A program made the translations under genes and the position numbers. Under the pieces are notes generated by a model. That model worked only from the letters and a program-made list of their open reading frames with translations, made no database searches and was not told where the DNA came from. Below, piece after piece: positions 35,280-47,814 of a DNA stretch of 64,000 bases. Every line of letters starts with the position of its first letter. The stretch's first letter is position 1. This DNA comes from Isoetes taiwanensis (lineage: Eukaryota > Streptophyta > Lycopodiopsida > Isoetales > Isoetaceae): the NCBI GenBank assembly GCA_021234155.1, contig JAJEKV010000059.1, forward strand, positions 3,229,167 through 3,293,166. Direction: 5' to 3'.

Positions 35280-37100
35280 GCCGACACAGACTAAAAGTCT
35301 AGTGTCCCTGTTGCGGACCGTTATCAGCCAATGGCATTTTTGGTCACCTAATATAGACCTTCACAATCATCCTTTAATTGCCATCACATGCATAGCACAA
35401 TTGCCTGGTTGTCTAATATATTAAACATGATATTTAATTCTAGTTTAAATCATTAATCCTTCAAATATATGTAAGAGGCGGCTTAACCTCGAACTAATGA
35501 TGCCGCAGATTAGGCTATTTCGATTCCAGACGCATGAGTTTTTTTTTTTTTGAAATGCTAATTGATGACTTTTTTCTGCTACAGGGAAAAAAGCATTGAC
35601 CTTCGATTAGATAATTTTTTAAATTGTTGACCCTTATCCAAGATTTTAATCACTACACTAGGAATGGTGAGCCTTATCCAAGATTTTAATCACTACGTAC
35701 ACTAGGAATGGTGCCCATCGCGGGCAATGTTTGGGTTCTTTAAATCAACACTGGGCAATGTTTATGGGTTCCATAACTATTGAGAACCTATAAATGAAAA
35801 GCATTAATATATATGTAGTAATTCGTGATATATTACTTAGAAGTTATGTCGTCTAGGATGGACATGTGGTATGTCGTTTAACTTACCAACAATAATTATC
35901 ATAAGTGATAAATTTCTATTATGCACATCGGCAATGGTGCCCACCTGTTATTGCATGTATGTTTGTTGTTGCATAGAATGATTTATGTGTCTATGAAAAC
36001 TATTTTTTATGACGAATTTCATATCCAATTTAAGCTTCAAAGTGTTAATTCGCACATGCCAATAAGTTAGGTTAAGTTAAAAAAAATTAACTACCTAATT
36101 AAACTTAACTATACAACTACGTTGACACTAAAAATAATCAAGTTTCGGTTAAATACTTAACTTAACTAAGACAAGTCAAATATCTTCACGCCAAATATAG
36201 TTAAGTTAAAAAATTTTAACTTAACTACACTTGTTCAGACATGGTCTTGTTAAGCTAGTAGTTAACCAAATTCCTTCAGACATGCTTTAGTTAAGTTATA
36301 ATTTTAACACAACCAAATAGGGTTCACACCAAGTTAAGTTAAGTTACAATTTACTTCACCAAACCACATTCATACCAATCTAGTTAAGTTTAATGTTGTT
36401 AACTAACAGACATTTACAAACATTTCTTATTAACACATTTTAAAGAACTCAAAATTACAGTTGTATATGCCCAAAACATATACCACATCTATATTTGGGA
36501 CATATAAAAGATCAGTGCCCATTAATGATCCACCCTTTTGCTTTTGACAAGTAGTGCTAGTATGTAACAAAATTTCTTTATCAGCTTGTTGAAAGCCAAT
36601 ATATAGCAAGTGATTTTGCTACCTCTGTGGGGAATAACATTCAAATGCACTCAAATTTTATAGAAAATTGAGCATACAGAGTTTACAATCGTCTTTGCTG
36701 TCAATTTGTCCCATTTGCTCAAACATTAACAATGTTGACTGCAAGCTATTTTGAAGTATAGTAGAATACACTTTCAGATTTTTGTCTTGCAATACAAGCA
36801 GTCAAGGGTTTGAGTCCCCCAGTTCTTCCAACCCATATAACTGTTTGCAGATCAAAAGTCTGGCACCAAATGGAATTTTGTTTGCACATCTTCCATCAAA
36901 GAGCTCTTTATTGGCAATAGAAGAAAATTGATTGCAACTAAATGACCTTTACCAGTGCCAAAATGGGAGAGAGTTTTGAAGCTTGCCACTTCACAAATCC
37001 ACACAAATCCAAGAATCTACCTGCTGATCTTGCTGGACCTGCAGATTGTATTATTTCGAAGTGGATCAATTGCACCAGCTGCAAAATAAAAATTTTAACC
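35280..37100. other. AT-rich intergenic spacer
   Basis: No gene. It includes a ~36-bp tandem duplication (TTATCCAAGATTTTAATCAC... at 35635-35712) and many TTAAGTTAAG/TTAACTTAAC reiterations at 36060-36400. It also holds the Helitron-like terminus listed separately. Confidence 0.6.
35701..35725 (-). mobile_element. Candidate Helitron 3' terminus 1
   Basis: On the minus strand a small stem (GCCC...GGGC, plus-strand 35713-35725) is followed by ACCATTC and then CTAGT. That is the hairpin plus CTRR(T) arrangement of plant Helitron 3' ends. The stem is only 4 bp. The 5' TC end was not located. Confidence 0.35.
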
Positions 37101-37104
37101 ACAT

Positions 37105-37133
37105 ACTAGTAATGGTGCCCAGCGTTGCTGGGC
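37105..37133 (-). mobile_element. Candidate Helitron 3' terminus 2
   Basis: On the minus strand a 7-bp perfect stem GCCCAGC/GCTGGGC with a 3-nt loop (37117-37133) is followed by ACCATTA and CTAGT, closely resembling terminus 1. If real, the element body extends to higher coordinates, where the 2.18-kb array begins only ~23 bp further on. No Rep/helicase sequence and no 5' end were found. Confidence 0.42.
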
Positions 37134-37155
37134 GTAAGTTGAGGGACGATAAACG

Positions 37156-37438
37156 TTTTTATGGCAATTGTTTGCACTGCCTGATATGCCCACATCTGCA
37201 CAAGACGTCTCTTGTAAGAATGAAGCCCCTATCTGGCTTCCGGAGCCATCATATTCTTTAAAGAATTTTCTCGCTTCTGCCAAGAATCCTGCTATCCATA
37301 GATAGATTAGATTTGCAAGGCTTGCAAATCCGTTAACCCTTATCATCATCTCTCCCAAGACCTAGTCTATAACCATCTTCTCCAGGTCTTCTACAGCCTC
37401 CCCCCCACAGGTCTTCCAGGATCAGATCAAGAGCCGTA
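37156..37438 (-). pseudogene. Array unit 1: truncated internal frame (N-terminal part only)
   Basis: Left edge of the array. Only the first ~60 codons of the unassigned protein are present (VNGFASLANLIYLWIAGFLAE...), next to the primer site at 37439-37450. The start differs from other units by a small deletion (MIRVNG instead of MIIAQSRRVNG). Confidence 0.6.
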
Positions 37439-37450
37439 GCTCTGATACCA
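37439..37450 (-). other. Primer-binding site, array unit 1
   Basis: TGGTATCAGAGC on the minus strand, complementary to initiator Met-tRNA. The same 12-mer occurs at 39630-39641, 41814-41825, 44021-44032, 46179-46190, 51779-51790, 53952-53963 and 56134-56145. It is deleted in the last two units (near 60741 and 62831). Confidence 0.75.
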
Positions 37451-38310
37451 TCTTAAAATAGCAAAACTATAGAAGATATATTGAGATGATTGATTGAGAA
37501 TAGCTCTCAACGTAGCATACATATAGGATAGGTGGTAGCATACATATAAGATAGGTGGTGACTGTTCATCCTAATAGACATGACTATTGGGTATAGTTGT
37601 GACTCTTAGTATGGATTACCAATATGGCAGTCCACCTCATCTGTATATGCCACAACACTCGTATGTCTACATTGATCTATACGATCACTATTCTTAACAC
37701 TGTGACTTATTAAAGAAAGGTGTCTGACTGAATGCAGAACAGAAGATGTAGACGCAGCATTGGATGACAAAGCAAAGTTAAGTTTTAGCATGGGTGGGCT
37801 GACGTCTTAGGGTTGAGAGTGTGTCGCCTGCTCGGACTGGTGTCCGGGTAATTCATCAACTCTTCCATCTGCTTGAAATGCAACAAGAACAGAAGTAGCA
37901 GTAGCAGTTTCACTCAATCTGGTCCAGACCCCAGTGAAAATCTCATCCACAATTATACTGGTCAATTATCTGTTGATGAGAATAACGGTGATTTACCAGT
38001 TGCTCAATCTGCAAAATCTAAATTATCAACTTGGTTCAGGTCCTGGAACAAGAAGAAAATAATTCCAAACACTAGAGGGGGCGACGAAGGCCCTAGAAAG
38101 TTTACCTACAAAGAGGTAGATATAATAGAACATGGGGTTTTCTACTCCCCCTTAATGCTCAATCTTGAACACATCTAGATGGCTTTGGACATCACATCTT
38201 TCAATGATGTAGGGAGTTCTAAAACTGCAACTAGAAAATTCAAATCGACTCTCTAGTCCTATATACCATATCATAAGAAGTGAGGATGCCTAGATCATAT
38301 TAATTGGCAA
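37451..38310 (-). repeat. LTR-like block, unit 1 (~860 bp)
   Basis: Lies between the primer site and the minus-strand polypurine tract AAGGGGGAGA (38311-38322 on plus as TTTCTCCCCCTT). Minus-strand ends are TTGCC... and ...TTTTAAGA, so a canonical CA end is missing. Equivalent blocks: 39642-40490, 41826-42690, 44033-44879, 46191-47053, 51791-52629, 53964-54826, 56146-57009, about 60742-61568 and 62832-63660. A plus-strand 101-codon frame here (37873-38178) is broken in other copies. Confidence 0.65.
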
Positions 38311-38449
38311 TTTCTCCCCCTTGATCTAAGCATCTGAACTGCTAAGATCAATAACATTGGGGCCTCACATACAAGGACTATTTAGACATATACGACACCC
38401 ATTTTATATTTATAATATGTGGTACTTACAAAAGGATATATCTTCCTTA

Positions 38450-39537
38450 TCAGCCATACTCTGGATGTCCATACGGATGTCTCTTCTTCTTAAGCTTCAC
38501 ACGAGGACGATCTAAGCTTCTCCCATTGTGCATGAGTGATCCATTATGCCATTGAAAACTTTTAAAGTTTTGCTTATTAATGTTCCTTTGTTTATATGCA
38601 ATAACCGCCACGTCATTATTTGAAATAACCAACAAAACCTGATTAGATTTTCCTTCACGATTCTTTACAAACAGGAACGACATCATTTGCGTCACTCGGT
38701 TTCTAGGCATGATTCCTCCAGAAATCATCATGATTTTCGGTTTTATTTGCAGGTCTGGCGCCTTCATTATGCACTAATCTGGCAATCCCTTTTCTGGAAG
38801 TTACTTCACTGGAATTTTCGCCGTCTGGTATGAAAATTTGGATTTGAAATGCTCCCTCTTTTGTGCAGGTTGCTTCTCTTTTCGGGTTCTCAAAGGCCAA
38901 CAAAATCACAGGTTCTTTCTGCATCTTCTCGAACTGGTCTGCATATCGAAACATAACCGATGCTATTCTGCCATTCCCATCACAATTTCTGAAGCCATTT
39001 CGTAAGCCACCATTTCTTCAAGAACTTCTTCTTCTGGAAATTCCTTGGCCGTTGCTTCAATCATGGCCCTGAGCATGTCCTCCAAATTCATCCATGCCTC
39101 CTTATCCTTCAGTTCTAATTCGGCTTCTAATTCAACCATTTCTGCATGCTTGAACTGCTTTTCCCTGAGCTTCTTTTCATCTGGCATTAGACCCCATTGA
39201 TTTTGGGTCTGTTTGGGTGCCATATTCTTGGCTTTCTGTGAAGCGATCTCTGCCACAACAGGGCTTTACAACCCAATTGATACAGTGGCAAACTTCAGGA
39301 CAAATCTTCTGTACTCTGGCTCAACTCCAGCATATTTATGGCAATTGTTTGCACTGCCTGATATGCCCACATCTGCACAAGACATCTCTTGTAAGAATGA
39401 AGCCCTATCTGGCTTCCGGAGCCATCATATTCTTTAAAGAATTTTCTCGCTTCTGCCAAGAATCCTGCTATCCATAGATAGATTAGATTTGCAAGGCTTG
39501 CAAATCTGTTAACCCTTCTTGATTGCGCAATGATCAT
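38450..39537 (-). pseudogene. Unassigned internal frame, unit 2
   Basis: Same protein as in 54966-56042, read in three pieces because of a CCC/CCCC length difference near 39405 and a break near 38955. The C-terminal part (38450-38767) ends in the basic VKLKKKRHPYGHPEYG-stop. ATG at 39535-39537 (MIIAQSRRVN) follows the primer site by about 95 bp. Confidence 0.5.
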
Positions 39538-39641
39538 CTTCTCTCCCAAGACCTAGTCTATAACCTTCTTCTCCAGGTCTTCTACAGCCTCCCCCCCACA
39601 GGTCTTCCAGGATCAGATCAAGAGCCGTAGCTCTGATACCA

Positions 39642-40490
39642 TCTTAAAATAGCAAAACTATAGAAGATATATTGAGATGATTGATTGAGAATAGCTCTCA
39701 AAGCATACATATAGGATAGGTGGTAGCATACATATAAGATAGGTGGTGACTGTTCATCCTAATAGACATAACTATTGGGTATAGTTGTGACTCTTAGTAT
39801 GGATTGCCAACATGGCAGTCCACCTCATCTGTATACGCCACAACACTCATATGTCTACATTGATCTATATGATCACTATACTTAACACTGTGACTTATTA
39901 AAGAAAGGATGCAGAACAGAAGATGTAGACGCAGCATTGGATGACAAAGCAAAGTTAAGTTTTAGCATGTGTGGGCTAAGATGTCTCAGGGTTGAGAGTG
40001 CGTCGCCTGCTCGGACTGGTGTCCGGATAATTCATCAACTCTTCCATCTGCTTTAAATGCAAACAAGAACAGAAATAGCAGTAGCAGTTTCACTCAATCT
40101 GGTCCAGACCCCAGTGAAAATCTCATCCACAATTATACTGGTCAATTATCTGTTGATGAGAATAAGGGTGATTTACCAGTTGCTCAATCTGCAAAATCTA
40201 AATTATCAACTTGGTTCAGGTCCTGGAACAAGAAGAAAATAATTCCAAACACTAGAGGGGGCGACGAAGGCCCTAGAAAGTTTACCTACAAAGAGGTAGA
40301 TATAATAGAACATGGGGTTTTCTACTCCCCCTTAATGCTCAATCTTGAACACATCTAGATGGCTTTGGACATCACATCTTTCAATGATGTAGGGAGTTCT
40401 AAAACTGCAACTAGAAAATTCAAATCGACTCTCTAGTCCTATATACCATATCATAAGAATTGAGGATGCCTAGATCATATTAATTGGCAA
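39642..40490 (-). repeat. LTR-like block, unit 2
   Basis: Near-identical to unit 1 block, but with a short deletion near 39908 that removes the TGTCTGACTGAA stretch. Confidence 0.65.
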
Positions 40491-40629
40491 TTTCTCCCCC
40501 TTGATCTAAGCATCTGAACTGCTAAGATCAATAACATTGGGGCCTCACATACAAGGACTATTTAGACATATACGACACCCATTTTATATTTATAATATGT
40601 GGTACTTACAAAAGGATATATCTTCCTTA

Positions 40630-41722
40630 TCAGCCATACTCTGGATGTCCATACGGATGTCTCTTCTTCTTAAGCTTCACACGAGGACGATCTAAGCTTC
40701 TCCCATTGTGCATGAGTGATCCATTATGCCATTGAAAACTTTTAAAGTTTTGCTTATTAATGTTCCTTTGTTTATATGCAATAACCGCCACGTCATTATT
40801 TGAAATAACCAACAAAACCTGATTAGATTTTCCTTCACGATTCTTTACAAACAGGAACGACATCATTTGCGTCACTCGGTTTCTAGGCATGATTCCTCCA
40901 GAAATCATCATGATTTTCGGTTTTATTTGCAGGTCTGGCGCCTTCATTATGCACTAATCTGGCAATCCCTTTTCTGGAAGTTACTTCACTGGAATTTTCG
41001 CCGTCTGGTATGAAAATTTGGATTTGAAATGCTCCCTCTTTTGTGCAGGTTGCTTCTCTTTTCGGGTTCTCAAAGGCCAACAAAATCACAGTTCTTTTCG
41101 CATCTTCTCGAACCGGTCTCAAGATATCGAAACATAACCGATGCTATTCTGCCATTCCCATCACAATTTCTGAAGCCATTTCGTAAGCCACCATTTCTTC
41201 AAGAACTTCTTCTTCTGGAAATTCCTTGGCCGTTGCTTCAATCATGGCCCTGAGCATGTCCTCCAAATTCATCCATGCCTCCATATCCTTCAGTTCTAAT
41301 TCGGCTTCTAATTCAACCATTTCTGCATACTTGAACTGCTTTTCCCTGAGCTTCTTTTCATCTGGCATTAGACCCCATTGATTTTGGGTCTGTTTGGGTG
41401 CCATATTCTTGGCTTTCTGTGAAGCGATCTCTGCCACAACAGGGCTTTACAACCCAATTGATACAGTGGCAAACTTCAGGACAAATCTTCTGTACTCTGG
41501 CTCAACTCCAGCATATTTATGGCAATTGTTTGCACTGCCTGATATGCCCACATCTGCACAAGACATCTCTTGTAAGAATGAAGCCCTATCCGCTTCCCCT
41601 GAGCCATCATATTCTTTAAAAGAATTTTCTCGCAATACGCCAAGAATCCCTCGCTATCCATAGATAGATTAGATTTGCAAGGCTTGCAAATCATTAACCC
41701 TTCTTGATTGCGCAATGATCAT
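40630..41722 (-). pseudogene. Unassigned internal frame, unit 3
   Basis: Nearly identical to the unit 2 copy over 40630-41085, then disrupted from 41095 by many small changes at CAG/CTG/CCG sites (for example TCTGGCTTCCGG read as TCCGCTTCCCCT). The frame is broken several times; many of these breaks may be technical. Confidence 0.45.
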
Positions 41723-42828
41723 CTTTTCTCCCAAGACCTAGTCTATAACCTTCTTCTCCGTGTCGCTCTACACCTCCCCCACAAGGTCTTCCAGGATCAG
41801 ATCAAGAGCCGTAGCTCTGATACCATCTTAAAATAGCAAAACTATAGAAGATATATTGAGATGATTGATTGAGAATAGCTCTCAAAGCATACATATAGGA
41901 TAGGTGGTAGCATACATATAAGATAGGTGGTGATTTGTTCATCCTAATAGACATAACTATTGGGTATAGTTGTGACTCTTAGTATGGATTGCCAACATGG
42001 CGATCCACCTCATCCGTATAATTAAACAACACTCATATGTCTACATTGATCTATATGATCACTATACTTAACACATGACTTATTAAAGAAAGGTGTCCGA
42101 GTTTTCTTCGAGTCCCGTAAGATGTAGACGCAAAGATTGGATGACAAAGCAAAGTTAAGTTTTAGCATGTGTGGGCTAAGATGTCTCGTGGTTGAGAGTG
42201 TCGCTGCTTCGGACCGGTGTCCTGGGTAATTCATCAACTCTTCCATCCGCTTTAAATGCAAACAAGAACAAATAGCAGTAGCAGTTTCACTCAATCTGGT
42301 CCAGACCCGAGTGAAAATCTCATCCACAATTATACTGGTCAATTATCTGTTGATGAGAATAATGGTGATTTACCAGTTGCTCAATCTGCAAAATCTAAAT
42401 TATCAACTTGGTTCAGGTCCTGGAACAAGAAGAAAATAATTCCAAACACTAGAGGGGGCTTTTTTTAAGGCCCTAGAAAGTTTACCTACAAAGAGGTAGA
42501 TATAATAGAACATGGGGTTTTCTACTCCCCCTTAATGCTCAATCTTGAACACATCTAGATGGCTTTGGACAACACATCTTTCAATGATGTAGGGAGTTCT
42601 AAAACTGCAACTAGAAAATTCAAATCGACTCTCTAGTCCTATATACCATATCATAAGAAGTGAGGATGCCTAGATCATATTAATTGGCAATTTCTCCCCT
42701 TGATCTAAGCATCCAACTGCTAAGATCAATAACATTGGGGCCTCACATACAAGGACTATTTAGACATATGGCGACACCCATTTTATATTTACAATATGTG
42801 GTACTTACAAAAGGATATATCTTCCTTA

Positions 42829-43929
42829 TCAGCCATACTCTGGATGTCCATACGGATGTCTCTTCTTCTTAAGCTTCACACGAGGACGATCTAAGCTTCT
42901 CCCATTGTGCATGAGTGATCCATTATGCCATTGAAAACTTTTAAAGTTTTGCTTATTAATGTTCCTTTGTTTATATGCAATAACCGCCACGTCATTATTT
43001 GAAATAACCAACAAAACCCGATTAGATTTTCCTTCACGATTCTTTACAAACAGCATTTAACATCATTTGCGCCACTTGGTTTCTAGGCATGATTCCTCCG
43101 TAAATCATCATGATTTTCGGTTTTATTTGCGGTTTAGATTGGGCCTTCATTATGCACTAATCGGGTTCAGAATCCCTTTTAATGAAGTTACTTCACCGAA
43201 TTTTCGCCGTCCGGTATGAAAATTTGATTTGAAATGCTCCCTCTTTTGTGCAGGTTGCTTCTCTTTTTGGGTTCCCAAAGGCCAACAAAATCACAGGTTC
43301 TTTCTGCATCTTCTCGAACTGGTCTGCATATCGAAACATAACCCATGCTATTCTGCAGTTTCCCATCACAATTTCTGAAGCCATTTCGTAAGCCACCATT
43401 TCTTCAAGAACTTCTTCTTCTGGAAATTCCTTGGCCGTTGCTTCAATCATGGCCCTGAGCATGTCCTCCAAATTTGTCCATGCCTCCTTATCCTTCATAT
43501 CTAATTCGGCTTCTAATTCAGCCATTTCTGCATGCTTGAACTGCATTTCCCTGAGCTTCTTTTCATCTGGCATTAGACCGCATTGATTTTGGGTCTGTTT
43601 GGGTGCCATATTCTTGCCTTTCTGTGAAGCGATTTCTGCCACAACAGGGGCTTTTTACAACCCAATTGATATAATGGGCAAACTTCGTGGACAAATCTTC
43701 TGTACTCTGGCTCAACTCCAGCATATTTATGGCAATTGTTTGCACTGCCTGATATGCCCACATCTGCACAAGACGTCTCTTGTAAGAATGAAGCCCCTAT
43801 CTGGCTTGCGGAGCCATCATATTCTTTAAATAATTTTCTCGCTTCTGCCAAGAATCCTGCTATCCGTAGATAGATTAGATTTGCAAGGCTTGCAAATCCG
43901 TTAACCCTTCTTGATTGCGCAATGATCAT
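42829..43929 (-). pseudogene. Unassigned internal frame, unit 4
   Basis: C-terminal part 42829-43056 and central part 43193-43642 are readable, separated by disruptions near 43060-43200 that again fall at CAG/CTG-type sites. The central region is glutamate-rich (AELEAELDMKDKEAW...). Confidence 0.45.
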
Positions 43930-45017
43930 CTTCTCTCCCAAGACCTAGTCTATAACCTTCTTCTCCAGGTCTTCGACAACCTCCCCCCAAAGGTCTTCCA
44001 GGATCAGATCAAGAGCCGTAGCTCTGATACCATCTTAAAATAGCAAAACTGTAGAAGATATATTGAGATGATTGATTGAGAATTACATATAAGATAGGTG
44101 GTAGCATACATATAAGATAGGTGGTCATTGTTCATCCTAATATACATGACTATTGGGTATAGTTGTGACTCTTAGTATGGATTGCCAACATGGCAGTCCA
44201 CCTCATCTGTATACGCCACAACACTCATATGTCTACATTGATCTATACGATCACTATTCTTAACATTGTGACTTATTAAAGAAAGGTGTCTGACTGAATG
44301 CAGAACAGAAGATGTAGACGCAGCATTGGATGACAAAGCAAAGTTAAGTTTTAGCATAGGTGGGCTAAGACATCTCAGGGTTGAGAGTGCGTCGCCTGCT
44401 CGGACTGGTGTCCGGGTAATTCATCAACTCTTCCATCTGCTTTAAATGCAAACAAGAACAGAAATAGCAGTAGCAGTTTCACTCAATCTGGTCCAGACCC
44501 CAATGAAAATCTCATCCACAATTATACTGGTCAATTATCCGTTGATGAGAATAACGGTGATTTACCAGTTGCTCAATCTGCAAAATCTAAATTATCAACT
44601 TGGTTCAGGCCCTGGAACAAGAAGAAAATAATTCCAAACACTGGAGGGGGCGACGAAGGCCCTAGAAAGTTTACCTACAAAGAGGTAGATATAATAGAAC
44701 ATGGGGTTTTCTACTCCCCCTTAATGCTCAATCTTGAACACATCTAGATGGCTTTGGACAGCACATCTTTCAATGATGTAGGGAGTTCTAAAACTGCAAC
44801 TACAAAATTCAAATCGACTCTCTAGTCCTATATACCATATCATAAGAAGTGAGGATGCCTAGATCATATTAATTGGCAATTTCTCCCCCTTGATCTAAGC
44901 ATCTGAACTGCTAAGATCAATAACATGGGGCCTCACACACTAGGACTATTTAGACATATACGACACCCATTTTATATTTATAATATGTGGTACTTACAAA
45001 AGGATATATCTTCCTTA

Positions 45018-46086
45018 TCAGCCATACTCTGGATGTCCATACGGATGTCTCTTCTTCTTAAGCTTCACACGAGGACGATCTAAGCTTCTTCCATTGTGCA
45101 TGAATGATCCATTATGCCATTGAAAACTTTTAAAGTTTTGCTTATTAATGTTCCTTTGTTTATATGCAATAACTGCCACGTCATTCCAACAAAACCTGAT
45201 TAGATTTTTCTTCACGATTCTTTACAAACAGCAACGGCATCATCTGCGTCACTTGGTTTCTAGGCATGATTCCTCCAGAAATCATCATGATTTTCGGTTT
45301 TTTTGCGTGTCCGGGCGCCTTCATTATGCACTAATCGGCAATCCCTTTTCTCGAAGTTACTTCACCGAATTTTCGCCGCCCGGTATAAAAATTTGGATTT
45401 GAAATGCTCCCTCTTTTGTGCAGGTTGCTTCTCTTTTCGGGTTCTCAAAGGCCAACAAAATCACAGGTTCTTTCTGCATCTTCTCGAACTGGTCTGCATA
45501 TCGAAACATAACCCATGCTATTCTCGCCATTCCCATCACAATTTAAAGCCATTTCGTAAGCCACCATTTCTTCAAGAACTTCTTCTTCTGGAAATTCCTT
45601 GGTCATTGCTTCAATCATGGCCCTGAGCATGTCCTCCAAATTTGTCCATGCCTCCTTATCCTTCATATCTAATTCGGCTTCTAATTCAGCCATTTCTGCA
45701 TGCTTGAACTGCATTTCCCTGAGCTTCTTTTCATCTGGCATTAGACCCCATTGATTTTGGGTCTGTTTGGGTGCCATATTCTTGCCTTTTTGTGAAGCGA
45801 TTTCTGCCACAACAGGGCTTTGCAACCCAATTGATATAATGGCAAACTTCAGGACAAATCCCTCTGGCTCAACTCCAGCATATTTATGGCAATTGTTTGC
45901 ACTGCCTGATATGCCCACATCTGCACAAGACGTCTCTTGTAAGAATGAAGCCCCTATCTGGCTTCCGGAGCCATCATATTCTTTAAAGAATTTTCTCGCT
46001 TCTGCCAAGAATCCTGCTATCCGTAGATATATTAGATTTGCAAGGCTTGCAAATCCGTTAACCCTTCTTGATTGCGCAATGATCAT
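45018..46086 (-). pseudogene. Unassigned internal frame, unit 5 (intact N-terminal half)
   Basis: Best N-terminal copy. From ATG at 46086 the frame is open for about 210 codons: MIIAQSRRVNGFASLANL, a short hydrophobic stretch, GSGSQIGASF, then a charged, probably alpha-helical/coiled-coil part (DEKKLREMQFKHAEMAELE...EEEVLEEMVAYEMA). It then leaves the frame near 45540, where a TCTG is missing relative to sister copies. Four Cs at 45953 keep it in frame where most copies have three. Function unknown; no retroelement domain is recognised. Confidence 0.5.
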
Positions 46087-46190
46087 CTTCTCTCCCAAGA
46101 CCTAGTCTATAACCTTCTTCTTCAGGTCTTCTACAACCTCCCCCCCACAGGTCTTCCAGGATCAGATCAAGAGCCGTAGCTCTGATACCA

Positions 46191-47053
46191 TCTTAAAATA
46201 GCAAAACTGTAGAAGATATATTGAGATGATTGATTGAGAATAGCTTTCAACGTAGCATACATATAGGATAGGTGGTAGCATACATATAAGATAGGTGGTG
46301 ACTGTTCATCCTAATATACATGACTATTGGGTATAGTTGTGACTCTTAGTATGGATTGCCAACATGGCAGTCCACCTCATCTGTATACGCCACAACACTC
46401 GTATGTCTACATTGATCTATACGATCACTATTCTTAACATTGTGACTTATTAAAGAAAGCTGTCTGACTGAATGCAGAACAGAAGATGTAGACGCAGCAT
46501 TGGATGACAAAGCAAAGTTAAGTTTTAGCATAGGTGGGCTAAGACGTCTCAGGGTTGAGAGTGCGTCGCCTGCTCGGACTGGTGTCCGGGTAATTCATCA
46601 ACTCTTCCATCTGCTTTAAATGCAAACAAGAACAGAAATAGCAGTAGCAGTTTCACTCAATCTGGTCCAGACCCCAATGAAAATCTCATCCACAATTATA
46701 CTGGTCAATTATCCGTTGATGAGAATAACGGTGATTTACCAGTTGCTCAATCTGCAAAATCTAAATTATCAACTTGGTTCAGGCCCTGGAACAAGAAGAA
46801 AATAATTCCAAACACTGGAGGGGGCGACGAAGGCCCTAGAAAGTTTACCTACAAAGAGGTAGATATAATAGAACATGGGGTTTTCTACTCCCCCTTAATG
46901 CTCAATCTTGAACACATCTAGATGGCTTTGGACAGCACATCTTTCAATGATGTAGGGAGTTCTAAAACTGCAACTACAAAATTCAAATCGACTCTCTAGT
47001 CCTATATACCATATCATAAGAAGTGAGGATGCCTAGATCATATTAATTGGCAA
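46191..47053 (-). repeat. LTR-like block, unit 5
   Basis: Shares distinctive variants with the unit 4 block (CCAATGAAAATC in place of CCAGTGAAAATC), indicating that units 4 and 5 are recent sisters. Confidence 0.65.
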
Positions 47054-47194
47054 TTTCTCCCCCTTGATCTAAGCATCTGAACTGCTAAGATCAATAACAT
47101 GGGGCCTCACACACTAGGACTATTTAGACATATACGACACCCATTTTATATTTATAATATGTGGTACTTACAAAAGGATATATCTTCCTTATCA

Positions 47195-47649
47195 TGCTTT
47201 GGATTTCCCACATCCATGCATTCTCTTCTTCTAAGACATCCATGAGATCAAACATGATCTTCCATTGCTATGGAAAGAAAAATTTAGCCAGGAGAAAACT
47301 TTTAAATATTTGAGAATGGAAAAAAAAAAAAAAAAAAAGAAAAATGGAGGATAGGAAAATATGGAAAAGATATAAGAAAATAAATGGGTGGTACCACTTT
47401 ATTCAAGAAAATAATACAAAACAATGCTTCAAGACATCTTGCATGGGGGAAGAGGTCTCTGACACCATCTTCCCGGGGCTGCCACTACCCTTGCTCCATG
47501 TGAGATTCTAGAGCCCAAGAGGAGGAGAACAAGTCCCCTCAAGAAATTTATAAATTTTTAAACAAATCTTGGCCATCCATGTGTCATCATCTTGGCACTC
47601 CTTTTTTACACCTCATCAATCCTTTGTTTTTTGTCTTCTTCTTCTCCAT
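47195..47649. repeat. Left LTR of nested element, copy 1 (mosaic start)
   Basis: From about 47310 it matches the other three LTR copies well. The first ~115 bp mix LTR and host-unit sequence (see findings). Confidence 0.6.
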
Positions 47650-47777
47650 AACTAAATTTGTCTTCTTGCTTAACAGTTAACACAACTTAATGTGGGCCCT
47701 TGGATTCTAACAATAAGCACAAATGAATCTGGACTCTTGATTTTCACCCCCTCTTTAGACCTTGATAGTGTTCTTCT

Positions 47778-47814
47778 ATGTTGACCCCGATTTTGCCAAA
47801 AATCGGGTCAACAT
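47778..47814. repeat. Hairpin next to left LTR, copy 1
   Basis: ATGTTGACCCCGATTTT and AAAATCGGGTCAACAT are near-perfect inverted arms around a loop of a few bases. The identical structure is at 57738-57774 in the second element copy. Confidence 0.75.

Noticed and set aside
37873-38178. 101-codon plus-strand frame inside the LTR-like block
   Set aside because: Requires a one-base difference (AATGCAACAAG versus AATGCAAACAAG) not shared by other units, and lies antisense in an LTR.
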